Shown in pieces: positions 51,151 through 59,503 of a stretch of 64,000 bases of DNA (the first letter of the stretch is position 1; every line of letters starts with the position of its first letter). Origin of the DNA: Methanomassiliicoccus sp. UBA345 (lineage in GTDB: Archaea > Thermoplasmatota > Thermoplasmata > Methanomassiliicoccales > Methanomassiliicoccaceae); assembly GCA_002504525.1 (NCBI GenBank), contig DATD01000035.1, positions 1,511 through 65,510 on the forward strand, written 5' to 3'. Both the position numbers and the translations under genes were made by a program. A model generated the notes under the pieces. The model was given only the letters and a program-made list of their open reading frames with translations, was not told where the DNA came from and did no database searches.

Positions 51151-52425
51151 GTGAGCGACGTGATCACGACGAACAGCACCCCCTCCGGCATACCGGTGGT
51201 GGTGGAGCGCCTTCCGGATTCCCACTCGGCATCCTTGTCGGTGTATCTGGGGGCGGGCTCTCGGGACGAGTCGGACCAGCAGGCGGGCATCGCCCACATG
51301 CTGGAGCATATGCTGTTCAAGGGCACCTCCCGGCGCACCGCCAGGGAGATGTCGGAGCAGATCGAGGCGGCGGGCGGGGAGCAGAACGGGTATACCACCA
51401 AGGAGGTGACCAGCTACCAGGCGTTCGCCCTTGACGAGACGGTGGAGGTGGCCGAGGACATACTGGCCGACATGGTCCTCAACCCTCTGCTGGACTCGTC
51501 ATGCCTCGCCACGGAGAAGAACGTGGTCCTGCAGGAGATCAACATGCTGCAGAACGACCCTGACGATTACATACATGTCCTGTTCTGTGAGTCATTATGG
51601 GGAGACCACCCCATGGGGAGGTCGGAGGCGGGCTCCTCGGCCACCGTGAGTTCGCTGACCGAGCGCGACGTCAGGGACTTCTTCGAGCTGAACTATCGCC
51701 CGCCGCGCATGGCCGTCTTCGCCGTGGGGAACGTCGATCCCGATCAGGTGACGGAATGGGCGCGAAACAGCTTCGATCATCTCGCTCCGTCTCCGCCGCG
51801 GATCGAGCGGACGCCGCCCCGCCCCCGCGCCGTGTTCGAGGTGCGGCCTAGGGACGACCGGCAAGCGTATGTGGGCATGGGATTCCCCGGTTGCTCATCG
51901 GTCGATCCGGACCGCTTCGCCCAGCGCCTCACCGCTTCCGTCCTGGGGATGGGAACGTCCTCCCGCCTGTTCCAGGAGATTCGGGAGAAGGAGGGCCTGG
52001 TGTACGAGATATTCGCCTCGTCGAGCAGCTACACCGACTGCGGGGTCATGAGCATCTTCTTCAACACCACCGTGGACGATCAGGAGAAAGTGGTCCGCCT
52101 GGTGGGTGAGGAGATCCGCAGGCTGAAGGAGGAAGGTCTGGAGAAGGGGGAGCTGGATAGGGCCAAGCGCCTGCTCAAGGGCATCTACGTCAGAAGGCTG
52201 GAGTCCTCGGAGACAAGGATGATCCGCCTGGGCGAGATGTTCATGTCCACCGGGAAGGCCGTCACCCCGGAGGAGAGCCTCCGCGAGATCGATGCCGTCA
52301 CCGAGGAGGACGTCCACCGCATGGCCGCCATGGTGATGTCCCGTGACCGTCTGTGCATGACCATGCATGCCCCGAAGAAGGAGTCGGAGAAGGCCGCCAG
52401 GAACCTGGAGGACCTGGATTTCTGA
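51151..52425 (+). CDS. M16-family zinc peptidase
   Basis: The 424-residue protein is a full M16B unit. It has the inverted zinc motif HMLEHMLFKGT (H-x-x-E-H) and the downstream Glu in LATEKNVVLQEINM, followed by the second, inactive-type domain (VLGMGTSSRLFQEIREKEGLVY). Such peptidases degrade short peptides. No signal peptide is seen, so it is probably cytosolic. GTG 51151 fits a TATA box (TAATATTT, 51120-51127) about 27 bases upstream, implying a leaderless message. The family is more common in bacteria than archaea. Confidence 0.9.
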   Translation: MSDVITTNSTPSGIPVVVERLPDSHSASLSVYLGAGSRDESDQQAGIAHMLEHMLFKGTSRRTAREMSEQIEAAGGEQNGYTTKEVTSYQAFALDETVEVAEDILADMVLNPLLDSSCLATEKNVVLQEINMLQNDPDDYIHVLFCESLWGDHPMGRSEAGSSATVSSLTERDVRDFFELNYRPPRMAVFAVGNVDPDQVTEWARNSFDHLAPSPPRIERTPPRPRAVFEVRPRDDRQAYVGMGFPGCSSVDPDRFAQRLTASVLGMGTSSRLFQEIREKEGLVYEIFASSSSYTDCGVMSIFFNTTVDDQEKVVRLVGEEIRRLKEEGLEKGELDRAKRLLKGIYVRRLESSETRMIRLGEMFMSTGKAVTPEESLREIDAVTEEDVHRMAAMVMSRDRLCMTMHAPKKESEKAARNLEDLDF

Positions 52426-52429
52426 GTGC

Positions 52430-52885
52430 TCACTCCTTTATGAGCCTCAGGACGGTCTTGACCGCCTCGGGCAACGCCGCCTCGACCTCCGGCGTCATCT
52501 GCTCGGAGAGGGTGCCCACATCGTTGGCCTCGACGGCCACGAAGCGGAACTCGCTCGGGAACCGTTCTGGCTCCAGCCTCCTCCCGAGCTCGATGGTGGT
52601 GGCGATGTTGGCCTCATGGGGATTGCTTCCGTGGACGCTGTCGGCGAACGCCTCTACCCCTAGCTCCATTACCGTTCCGGGAGGATGGCCGGAATCGATG
52701 ATCGCGTCAACGATGATGACGCGATCGTAATCGATCATCACCTCGATGAGGTCCAGTCCGGAGGCGCACGCCTCTTCCAGGTCCACGCCCTCCAGCTTCA
52801 TGGTGGCAAGTTCTTGCAGCACCCTCAGTCCGATGGCGTCGTCGCACATGATCGGAGAGCCAATGCCCAGTACCAATGTCCTCAT
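52430..52885 (-). CDS. Hydrogenase maturation endopeptidase (HycI/HyaD family)
   Basis: The 151-residue protease trims the large subunit of NiFe hydrogenases after nickel insertion. It has TLVLGIGSPIMCDDAIGLRV with the metal-binding Asp, VDAIIDSGHPPGTV with the second acidic residue, and HEANIATTIELG with the His. No hydrogenase genes are in the window, so its target (for example an F420-non-reducing hydrogenase) must be elsewhere. ATG 52885 starts the family core directly; the longer frame to 52918 is excluded. Confidence 0.9.
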   Translation of the reverse strand: MRTLVLGIGSPIMCDDAIGLRVLQELATMKLEGVDLEEACASGLDLIEVMIDYDRVIIVDAIIDSGHPPGTVMELGVEAFADSVHGSNPHEANIATTIELGRRLEPERFPSEFRFVAVEANDVGTLSEQMTPEVEAALPEAVKTVLRLIKE

Positions 52886-53007
52886 GGTGATCGTTCGCCG
52901 GATGGTCCGTGCGTACAAAAGCTTTGCTTTATTCGTTCCGTATGCAGCAGAACGCCCGAGTCGACCAAAGCATTGATGACCGCGGCCCCGATTAGCATGG
53001 GAGACGC

Positions 53008-53832
53008 ATGAATGTGACGGAGCCGGTCATCGAACCGTCGGTCAGCCTGCTGGTCGGAGGGCGCCGACTTACCCGGAGGCAGCTGGAGGTCCTCGCCGCC
53101 GTTCATCGAGAGGGCAGCCAGAACCGGGCCGCCGCCCGGCTGGGAATCTCCACCCCGGTCCTGCACCGATACGTCTCGCAGATGGAAGGCAAGGTCGGAG
53201 TGCCGCTGGTCGTCACCTCGTCGGTCGGAAGTGAGCTCAATGAGCTGGGCATGAGGATCGCCCAGGAGTACGAGGCGCTTGAGGCTCGGATGCGCCGCGG
53301 AGGCTCGACGGTGGTAGGCGCGACGATAATAACCGAGGAGCTGCTCCTCAACGCCCTGTCGAGCGCCGACCGGGACGGCATCTGCGATCTCATCATCTCG
53401 GACGACGCCCGCAACCTCAGGGACTTCAAGGCCGGGCTGATGGACCTGGTGGTGCTGGACGATCCCCTGTACCTGTATGACCTCGAGGACGTGATGTGGC
53501 AGGAGGTGGCGGTGGACCGCCTGGTCCATGTCGATAACGGTCCGAGGTACGGCCGGTTCATGTACGGCGCGCAGCGCATCGGCTTCCGCCATCTGGACTC
53601 GATGAACGAGCAGTACGTGGTGGAGGGTAGCTACCGCTCCCTGGCAGCCCTTCAAAGATCGGGCCGCAGCTTCTTCGTGAACGAAAGTTTCGCCCTCAGG
53701 AAGGGGGCCAAGCTCCGAAGCGCCACCGACCCGGCGCGGCTGGAGCATCGGATCAATGCCGTCTACCGGACCGAGACCGATCTCGTCAGGAAGGTGGTGG
53801 ACGCGATGCGTCATGACGGCCGCATGGTATGA
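53008..53832 (+). CDS. ModE/LysR-like one-component transcription regulator
   Basis: The 274-residue protein has an N-terminal winged helix (LTRRQLEVLAAVHREGSQNR, LGISTPVLHRYVSQMEGKVG) of the ModE/LysR type. A C-terminal region resembles a periplasmic-binding-protein-like ligand domain (AGLMDLVVLDDPLYLYDLED). It probably binds a small ion or metabolite and controls nearby or transporter genes. GGGAGACGC lies before the ATG. It is directly upstream of hdrCB on the same strand, but a clear TATA box separates them. Confidence 0.72.
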   Translation: MNVTEPVIEPSVSLLVGGRRLTRRQLEVLAAVHREGSQNRAAARLGISTPVLHRYVSQMEGKVGVPLVVTSSVGSELNELGMRIAQEYEALEARMRRGGSTVVGATIITEELLLNALSSADRDGICDLIISDDARNLRDFKAGLMDLVVLDDPLYLYDLEDVMWQEVAVDRLVHVDNGPRYGRFMYGAQRIGFRHLDSMNEQYVVEGSYRSLAALQRSGRSFFVNESFALRKGAKLRSATDPARLEHRINAVYRTETDLVRKVVDAMRHDGRMV

Positions 53833-53868
53833 CCCATTTAGGTTAAGCGAGTGCCTTTTTTTGTATAC

Positions 53869-53880
53869 GTTTAAATATCG
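53869..53880 (+). promoter_or_regulatory. TATA box of hdrCB
   Basis: GTTTAAATATCG predicts transcription near 53901, with AAAGGTTGAT as the ribosome site before the ATG at 53914. Confidence 0.6.
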
Positions 53881-53913
53881 CGGGGCCATGCCTCAATAAG
53901 AAAGGTTGATATC

Positions 53914-54423
53914 ATGGTAAAGGAGCCTAACCCGCAATTCGCACTCGAGGTCTCCCAGAAGCCTGGGGGAGAGACCCTCTCCTTGTGCTTCCAGTGCGGC
54001 ACCTGCACCGGCAGCTGCCCCTCTGGACGCCTGACCTCGTACAGGACCAGAAAGCTCATCCGCAAGGCCCAGCTGGGTCTGGAGAAGGACGTACTGGAGT
54101 CCCCCGATCTGTGGATGTGCACGACCTGCTACGCCTGCCAGGAGCGCTGCCCCCGCGGAGTGGAGATCGTCGACATCATCAACATCCTGAGGAACATGGC
54201 CGTCAAGCAGGGTGCCATGTCCGATGAGCACACCAAGGTCGGCACTTACTTCCTGCAGAACGGCGCCACCGTCCCGCTCAACGAGAAGTACGAGGCCGTC
54301 AGGGAGAAGCTCGGCCTGTCCCGCCGCCCCGCCAACGTTCTGGGCGACAAGAAGGCGCTTGAGGACTTCCAGAAGATCCTCAAGGTCACCGGCTTCGACA
54401 AGCTCCTGGAGGAAAAGAAATGA
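53914..54423 (+). CDS. hdrC: Heterodisulfide reductase subunit C
   Basis: This small iron-sulfur subunit passes electrons to HdrB during reduction of the CoM-S-S-CoB heterodisulfide, the last step of methanogenesis. The 169-residue protein has two [4Fe-4S] sets: CFQCGTCTGSCPSG and CTTCYACQERCPRG. There is no membrane segment, so it is the soluble HdrABC type. Its stop overlaps the hdrB start (ATGA). hdrA is not in the window, as in other methanogens where hdrA is unlinked. Confidence 0.95.
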   Translation: MVKEPNPQFALEVSQKPGGETLSLCFQCGTCTGSCPSGRLTSYRTRKLIRKAQLGLEKDVLESPDLWMCTTCYACQERCPRGVEIVDIINILRNMAVKQGAMSDEHTKVGTYFLQNGATVPLNEKYEAVREKLGLSRRPANVLGDKKALEDFQKILKVTGFDKLLEEKK

Positions 54424-55277
54424 ATCTGAACAAGAAGTACGCGCTCTTCCTGGGCTGCGTGGCTCCGGCCAGGTATCCCGGCATCGAATCGGCCACCCGC
54501 GAGGTATGCAAGACCCTCGGGATCGACCTGGTAGAGCTGGAGGGCGCTGGCTGCTGCCCCGCCCCCGGTGTCATCAAGTCCTTCGACCAGGACACCTGGC
54601 TTGCGATCGCCGCCCGCAACTTGGCTCTCGCCGAGAAGCAGGGCGCCGACATCCTGACGATCTGCAACGGCTGCTTCGGCTCGCTGTTCGACGCCGCTCA
54701 CATCCTGCACGAGGACCCCGAGAGGCTGCGCGCGGTGAACAAGATCCTGCGCGAGGTCGGCATGGAGTACAGCGGTGACGTCAAGGTGAGGCACTTCGCC
54801 GAGCTCTTCTACAATGAGGTCACTCCCGAGACCATCAAGGCCAAGACCAAGACCCCCCTCGACCTGAAGGTAGCGGTCCACTACGGCTGCCACTTCCTGA
54901 AGCCCAGCAACATCAAGGAGCTGGACGACCCCGAGAGGCCCAAGATCCTCGACGAGCTGGTCGAGGCCACCGGCGCGACGAACCTGTTCTACCGCGACAA
55001 GCAGATGTGCTGCGGCGCGGGCGGCGGCGTCAGGTCCGGGAACCCCGAACTTGCCACCAAGTTCACCGAGGAGAAGCTGAAGAACATCAAGGCGGCGGGT
55101 GCCGACTACATCATCGATGTCTGTCCCTTCTGCCACCTGCAGTTCGACAGGACCCAGAAGGACGTCAAGGGCTACGATATCCCGGTCATCCACCTGTCCC
55201 AGCTGCTCGGCCTAGCCTTCGGCGTGCCTGCCAGCAAGCTCGGTCTGGATCTCCAGGAGATCCCGGCGAACTTCTAA
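54420..55277 (+). CDS. hdrB: Heterodisulfide reductase subunit B
   Basis: This is the catalytic subunit that splits the CoM-CoB heterodisulfide on two noncubane [4Fe-4S] clusters. The 285-residue protein carries two Cys-rich CCG domains: LFLGCVAPARYPG, GAGCCPAPG and CNGCFG in the first half; HYGCHF, MCCGAGGGVRSGN and CPFCHLQ in the second. It is coupled to hdrC and followed by a strong terminator, so hdrCB forms a two-gene operon. Confidence 0.96.
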   Translation: MNLNKKYALFLGCVAPARYPGIESATREVCKTLGIDLVELEGAGCCPAPGVIKSFDQDTWLAIAARNLALAEKQGADILTICNGCFGSLFDAAHILHEDPERLRAVNKILREVGMEYSGDVKVRHFAELFYNEVTPETIKAKTKTPLDLKVAVHYGCHFLKPSNIKELDDPERPKILDELVEATGATNLFYRDKQMCCGAGGGVRSGNPELATKFTEEKLKNIKAAGADYIIDVCPFCHLQFDRTQKDVKGYDIPVIHLSQLLGLAFGVPASKLGLDLQEIPANF

Positions 55278-55317
55278 GGGGGCATGCCCCCCGACAAACA
55301 TCTTTTCTTTCATTTTC
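55278..55317 (+). terminator. Terminator after hdrB
   Basis: GGGGGCATGCCCCC (55278-55291) starts immediately after the hdrB stop and can fold on itself. It is followed by a T-rich tract (ATCTTTTCTTTCATTTT). This is the clearest hairpin-plus-T signal in the window. Confidence 0.65.
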
Positions 55318-55469
55318 CATCCTCTTCGGCATCATGGCCGATGATCGCGTCTCATCGAAATCCTTATATTGGAGCGGTACGCCGGAACAATGGCCCAAAA
55401 ATGCTTCTTGGACGGAACGCACCAACGACGTTCTCTAGTCTGGCTCGCATTTTCCTTGATAGAAAAGGA

Positions 55470-55477
55470 TTATATAG
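55470..55477 (+). promoter_or_regulatory. TATA box of the eS1 gene
   Basis: TTATATAG about 50 bases before the ATG gives a leader of roughly 27 bases with CGGAGTG as a partial ribosome site. A second TATA-like CTTATATTGG near 55360 lies 27 bases before an ATG at 55391 that opens a 48-codon frame. That frame has no recognisable features. Confidence 0.5.
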
Positions 55478-55525
55478 AAAAACTCTCTTCCGTGATTCCT
55501 CGATTACATTCACGGAGTGTTTCAC

Positions 55526-56290
55526 ATGGCTGTTAAAAAGGGTAAGGCCGCCGCTCGTAAGGTCAAGGACAAGTGGAAGGCTAAGGACTGGTACAAGATC
55601 TACGCTCCGCGCATGTTCAACCAGGTGGAGCTTGGGGAAACGCCTAGCTCCGACCCCTCGTCCATCATGGGCAGGCAGGCCGAGGTCACCGTTCACGAGC
55701 TTACCGGCGACTTCTCCAAGATGCACATCAAGATCCGCTTCAGGGTGGAAGAGGTAAAGGGGCTCGAGGCCCACACCGTGTTCACCGGCCATGAGCTCAC
55801 CTCCGACTATGTCAGGAGACTTACTCGCAGGAAGAGGACCAAGACCGACCACGTGGTCGACGCTCGCACCAAGGACGGTTTCCTCATCCGGCTGAAGCCC
55901 ATGAGCATCACTGAGCAGAGGATCCAGGCTGCTCAGGAAACTGCCATCCGCGGTATCATGTCCAGCTACCTGCTGTCCTCGGTGTCGGAGATGACGGCGT
56001 CCGAGCTGGTCAAGTCGATCATCTCCGGAGATCTCACCAGGGACCTCTCCCAGGCTTGCAGGGTCATCATCCCCATCAAGAGGATAGAGGTCCGGAAGAC
56101 CGAGGTCCTGGAGGCCGGCACCCCGTCCAGCGAGGAGCTTTCCATCCAGGAGAAGTTCGGCCAAGAGGCTGCCGCCGCGGCCGAAGCCGAGCCTGCTCCC
56201 GAGGCTTCCGAGGAAGAGGAAGAATCTTCCGAGGAAGAGGCCGAAGAGGTCTCCGAGGAAGAAGAGGTCGTTCCGGAAGAGAACGAGTAA
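55526..56290 (+). CDS. rps3ae: Ribosomal protein eS1 (S3Ae) with acidic tail
   Basis: The 254-residue small-subunit protein has the archaeal eS1 core (DKWKAKDWYKIYAPRMFN, YVRRLTRRKRTKTDHVVD, MSITEQRIQAAQ). After the usual end of the fold, at about residue 205, it continues with some 50 residues rich in Ala, Glu and Ser, with many Glu in a row. That tail is likely disordered and strongly negative. Whether it is a lineage trait cannot be judged here. A tRNA-Met gene follows 16 bases later. Confidence 0.95.
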   Translation: MAVKKGKAAARKVKDKWKAKDWYKIYAPRMFNQVELGETPSSDPSSIMGRQAEVTVHELTGDFSKMHIKIRFRVEEVKGLEAHTVFTGHELTSDYVRRLTRRKRTKTDHVVDARTKDGFLIRLKPMSITEQRIQAAQETAIRGIMSSYLLSSVSEMTASELVKSIISGDLTRDLSQACRVIIPIKRIEVRKTEVLEAGTPSSEELSIQEKFGQEAAAAAEAEPAPEASEEEEESSEEEAEEVSEEEEVVPEENE

Positions 56291-56306
56291 ACCCTTTCCA
56301 ACCAAT

Positions 56307-56409
56307 GCCGGGGTGGCTCAGCCTGGCGGAGCGACGGACTCATATGATCCGGCATCGTGCCCGGGTCCGAGAGATCCGTAGGTCATGGGTTCAAATCCCA
56401 TTCCCGGCA
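56307..56409 (+). tRNA. tRNA-Met (elongator, anticodon CAT) with intron
   Basis: GCCGGGG pairs with TCCCGGC (one G-U). The anticodon stem ACGGA/TCCGT frames loop CTCATA-A with anticodon CAT at 56341-56343. A 29-base intron (56345-56373) lies between positions 37 and 38, the standard archaeal site. The T arm is ATGGG-TTCAAAT-CCCAT. No CCA is encoded. Splicing by the archaeal endonuclease is required. Elongator Met is favoured over Ile2 by the acceptor and D-arm sequence. Confidence 0.9.
56345..56373 (+). other. Intron in tRNA-Met
   Basis: The 29-base insert begins right after the base 3' of the CAT anticodon. GGATCC-like pairing between its ends and the anticodon stem could form the bulge-helix-bulge cut by the tRNA splicing endonuclease. 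Confidence 0.75.
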
Positions 56410-56508
56410 CCTCCTCTTTCCCCTCTACCGCACGGCGGCATGCTGGGGTGTCCTATATTTTGCATACAGATTAAATAAACCGTCCGCTCTTTGAATGGCG
56501 GTGATATT

Positions 56509-57675
56509 TTGAGGATCCTGATATACACCGGCAAAGGCGGGGTCGGAAAGACCTCGGTGGCCGCGGCCACGGCGCTCCGTGCCGCACGGATGGGCCACAG
56601 GACCATGCTGATGTCGACCGATGCCGCTCATTCCGTATCCGACTCCCTGGAGGTCCCTCTTTCGGGAAAGATCACGAATGTGGAGGAGAACCTGGACGCC
56701 ATGGAGGTGGACATGCTCTACGAGCTGGAGACCCGGTGGAAGGAGGTCCAGGGTTATATCACCAACTTCATGCTGTCGCAGGGTATGGACGGCATCACGT
56801 CGAAGGAGATGGCCGTCCTGCCTGGGATGGAGCTGATGTCGGCGCTTTTCTACGTGGAGGATTTCTACAAGAATAGCACCTATGACCTGGTGGTCATGGA
56901 CACCGCGCCGACCGGCGAGACGTTGAGGCTGCTGAGCTTCCCGGAGGTCTCGGAATGGTACAGCGAGAGGCTGTACAAGATGCTGAAGAACATGCTGAAG
57001 CTCGCGCGGATGACCGTCGGCCGAATGGTGGACACCCCTCTGCCGTCCGATGAACTCCTCCGGGACCTGGAGGACCTGTCGGCGCGCATGCGTCGCGTCC
57101 AGACCATATTGACCGATCCCGAGGTGACGTCCATACGGCTGGTGGTCAACCCGGAGAAGATGGTCATCAATGAGACCAAGCGGGCCTTCACATATTTCTG
57201 TCTGTACGGTCTTACCGTCGACGGCCTCGTCGTCAACAGACTTTACCCGGAAGACAGCGATGGCTACTTCAAGGACAAGCTCGAGGAGCAGCGCAAGTAC
57301 ATGAAGGTGATCGACGAGTCGTTCAGTCCTTTGCGCCTGATGACCTCCTACCAGCAGCCTGTGGAACTGGTGGGGATCGAGTCGCTGAAGAAGCTGGGAG
57401 ATATGGTGTTCGGGGACCTCGACCCCATCGTGCCGCTCTCGCTGGACAAGCCGATGGAGATGTACACCGAAGGCGATTTCGACGTTGTGTCGATCAAGCT
57501 GCCCTTCATCATGAAGGAGGATGTCAAGCTGTTCAAGACGGCCGACAGCCTGCTGGTGGAGGTGGGGCATTATCGCCGCTCCGTCACGCTGCCGGTCTCG
57601 TTCGCCAAGAAGGAACCGGTCAAGGCGGAGTTCAAGGAGGGGCGGCTGCTTATCAAGTTCAAGGAGGGGAGCTGA
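56509..57675 (+). CDS. ArsA/Get3 (TRC40)-like ATPase
   Basis: The 388-residue P-loop ATPase has the deviant Walker A IYTGKGGVGKTSVAAATAL, switch I STDAAHSVSDSL, VVMDTAPTGETLRLLSFP and a C-terminal HSP20-like ArsA domain (VTLPVSFAKKEPVKAEFKEG). Family members insert tail-anchored proteins or, in bacteria, power arsenite pumps. No arsenic genes are near, so a Get3-type chaperone role is more likely. The start is TTG 56509, preceded by GGCGGTGAT. An acidic small protein follows with a strong ribosome site. Confidence 0.88.
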   Translation: MRILIYTGKGGVGKTSVAAATALRAARMGHRTMLMSTDAAHSVSDSLEVPLSGKITNVEENLDAMEVDMLYELETRWKEVQGYITNFMLSQGMDGITSKEMAVLPGMELMSALFYVEDFYKNSTYDLVVMDTAPTGETLRLLSFPEVSEWYSERLYKMLKNMLKLARMTVGRMVDTPLPSDELLRDLEDLSARMRRVQTILTDPEVTSIRLVVNPEKMVINETKRAFTYFCLYGLTVDGLVVNRLYPEDSDGYFKDKLEEQRKYMKVIDESFSPLRLMTSYQQPVELVGIESLKKLGDMVFGDLDPIVPLSLDKPMEMYTEGDFDVVSIKLPFIMKEDVKLFKTADSLLVEVGHYRRSVTLPVSFAKKEPVKAEFKEGRLLIKFKEGS

Positions 57676-57676
57676 G

Positions 57677-58036
57677 ATGACGGAACCGGAAAAGATCGAT
57701 GAGGAGAAGATGAGCGACGTGGAGCGAGAGGCGCTGAGGGCCCGCAAGATCCGGGCCGATGCGGAGCGGATGTCCGAGGCGATGTTCGGCAAGGAGGCAA
57801 GGGACCACCTGGTGCGCGCCGGCACCGAGATGGTGCTGGCCCTCGATGCCATGGTGCCCCGGGACATCGTCCCGGCGGAGGTGAAGGAGCACTATCTCGG
57901 CGCCAAGCGCGAAGCCATCCTGCTCATGAAAGCGATTCTGGACGCCCAGCTCGGCATGGTCGAGGATCTCTCGAAGCCGGTGGAGAAGCACGAGGACGAG
58001 ATAGAGCCAGGACTCCGGAAGATCGAATTGGATTGA
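57677..58036 (+). CDS. Hypothetical 119-residue helical protein
   Basis: I do not recognise the family. The protein is charged, rich in Glu, Arg and Ala, and looks entirely helical, with KEARDHLVRAGTEMVLALDA resembling small archaeal proteins encoded next to ArsA-like ATPases. AAGGAGGGGAG lies just before the ATG and the gap to the ArsA gene is one base, so the two are cotranscribed. A partner or client-binding role for the ATPase is a guess from position only. Confidence 0.65.
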   Translation: MTEPEKIDEEKMSDVEREALRARKIRADAERMSEAMFGKEARDHLVRAGTEMVLALDAMVPRDIVPAEVKEHYLGAKREAILLMKAILDAQLGMVEDLSKPVEKHEDEIEPGLRKIELD

Positions 58037-58627
58037 TTACTGGGTAGGGTCCCGCACGAAGATCTCGCGGCATTCCGAGCACAGCAGCCCGCCCCTTCCG
58101 CTGGCGCCGCCCGTTTGCCTTAGGTCATAGGAATAGTTCTCGCAGTTCTCGCAGTATCCGGCCATGGAGACCGGTTCACGCTCGAAGTCGGCCGGCGCGG
58201 CGATCCCCCTCCATTCTCGGGTCAGCTCGATGAGCGAGGGCGACAGGCGGGTTATGTCGTTCTCGGTGAGCATGCCGATCAGCTGATCTCCGACGACCAC
58301 CGGCAGGCGGCGCAGCCGAAGCCGCCCCATCTTTCTGCCCGCATCGGCCACGCTCTCCTTCGGGCCGATGGTGATCAGCGGGCTGCTCATGATCTCGCCG
58401 ACCTTCACCTCGGCAGGTATCCGGTTCTCGGCCACGAGCTTCTCCACGAAGTCGCGCTCGGTGACGATTCCGACCGGCCGTCCATCCTCCAGGATGATAA
58501 CGCTCCCTACTTTCCAGGACCTCATCAGGATGCCGATGTCCCGGGCTGTCAGATTAGGAGAGCCGATGACCGGGACCTTCGTCATGATGTCTTCCACGTA
58601 GATGTCCCGCACACGCTCCATGGCCAT
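58037..58627 (-). CDS. CBS-pair protein with C-terminal zinc ribbon
   Basis: The 196-residue protein has two CBS motifs (VEDIMTKVPVIG through PVGIVTERDF; VGEIMSSPLITIG through LIGMLTENDITRL). A zinc ribbon follows (CENCENYSYDL, LLCSECREIF). CBS pairs bind adenosine ligands such as AMP, ATP or SAM and act as energy sensors. The ribbon may contact nucleic acid or a protein. A TATA-like CTATTTCTAC near 58653-58662 makes the message almost leaderless. It ends one base from the convergent gene. Confidence 0.85.
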   Translation of the reverse strand: MAMERVRDIYVEDIMTKVPVIGSPNLTARDIGILMRSWKVGSVIILEDGRPVGIVTERDFVEKLVAENRIPAEVKVGEIMSSPLITIGPKESVADAGRKMGRLRLRRLPVVVGDQLIGMLTENDITRLSPSLIELTREWRGIAAPADFEREPVSMAGYCENCENYSYDLRQTGGASGRGGLLCSECREIFVRDPTQ

Positions 58628-58728
58628 GAGCGTAAGATGACAGCGAGGTGTAGAAATAGCTTTCAGGCCGCTCTCGCGAGCACTCCACCTACGATATTTT
58701 TATTCATGAGAGTTCATCCGGTCGAAGG

Positions 58729-59442
58729 ATGGCATCAAAAGGCCTGATGAATCTGAGATGCCACAGTTGCGGCGCCTCCTCGTTCATGCACAGTACGTTC
58801 GACTGCGCCGACTGCCATCGCAAGGTCTGTCAAAGCTGTTATCGCAATGCTCGGGGAGAAGGCTTGTGCAAGCAATGCTATGATCGTAGGTTCAACCATT
58901 TTTGCCGGGAGATCCAGGCTCGCTACGATGGGACCTGCCCAATCTGCAAAGCGTCCGGCAGCGTGCAGATACCCGCATTCTCGATCTATCGCCATCGCGA
59001 GTTCCAGTACATCAACGAACAGAAGTGTATCATGTTCGGCCCCCTGTTAGTGGATGCCAGGGTCTTCTGCATCAGCTGCAAGAACGTCATAGATGACCGG
59101 ACCATATCTATACTCAGGAACGCCCAGCGTGCCGAGGAGGCCGGACGCTATGAGGACGCTGCGCGGGGCTTCGAATCATTGAATTTTCTTGAAAGGGCCA
59201 AGTCACTGAGGGAGCAAGGTCGTCAGACCTCGGTGAAACATGTCAATGTGGATGTCAATGAGCTCATAGATCAGCTCAGGACGGGAGGGCTTTCCATACC
59301 GTACAAATGCCACAGTTGCGGCGCCACTATCGCGGTGAACGGTGCTGCCGGAGAGGGAGGCGCGCGATTCTGCTCCTACTGCGGGACCGCAGTGAACACC
59401 GAGGCGCTTCAGGAGATCCTGCGCGGGGCGTTGGGCGACTGA
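58729..59442 (+). CDS. Multi-zinc-finger protein of unknown function
   Basis: The 237-residue protein contains several Cys-rich modules: CHSC, CADCHRKVCQSCYRNARGEG and CKQC near the N-terminus (B-box or treble-clef-like); CPIC and CISC in the middle; and a final zinc ribbon KCHSCGATIAV with FCSYCGTAV. A helical, TPR-like stretch (AQRAEEAGRYEDAARGFESL) links them. It might bind RNA or protein. It is not a convincing RING. A TATA box at 58694-58703 puts transcription near 58725, so the message is nearly leaderless. Base composition is slightly less GC-rich than its neighbours. Confidence 0.7.
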   Translation: MASKGLMNLRCHSCGASSFMHSTFDCADCHRKVCQSCYRNARGEGLCKQCYDRRFNHFCREIQARYDGTCPICKASGSVQIPAFSIYRHREFQYINEQKCIMFGPLLVDARVFCISCKNVIDDRTISILRNAQRAEEAGRYEDAARGFESLNFLERAKSLREQGRQTSVKHVNVDVNELIDQLRTGGLSIPYKCHSCGATIAVNGAAGEGGARFCSYCGTAVNTEALQEILRGALGD

Positions 59443-59503
59443 CGCATCGCCACCGGCAACGAATAAATGCCATCGACGGGATAGTGTAATCCGAGGAACG
59501 AAG

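Noticed and set aside
55391..55537. 48-codon leaderless frame upstream of eS1
   Set aside because: A TATA-like sequence is well spaced, but the frame overlaps the eS1 promoter and start and has no features. It is noted only in the eS1 promoter entry.
58729..59442. Multi-zinc-finger protein as an E3 ligase for the Ubl system
   Set aside because: The Cys spacing does not form a convincing RING, and the gene is 37 kb away from the operon.
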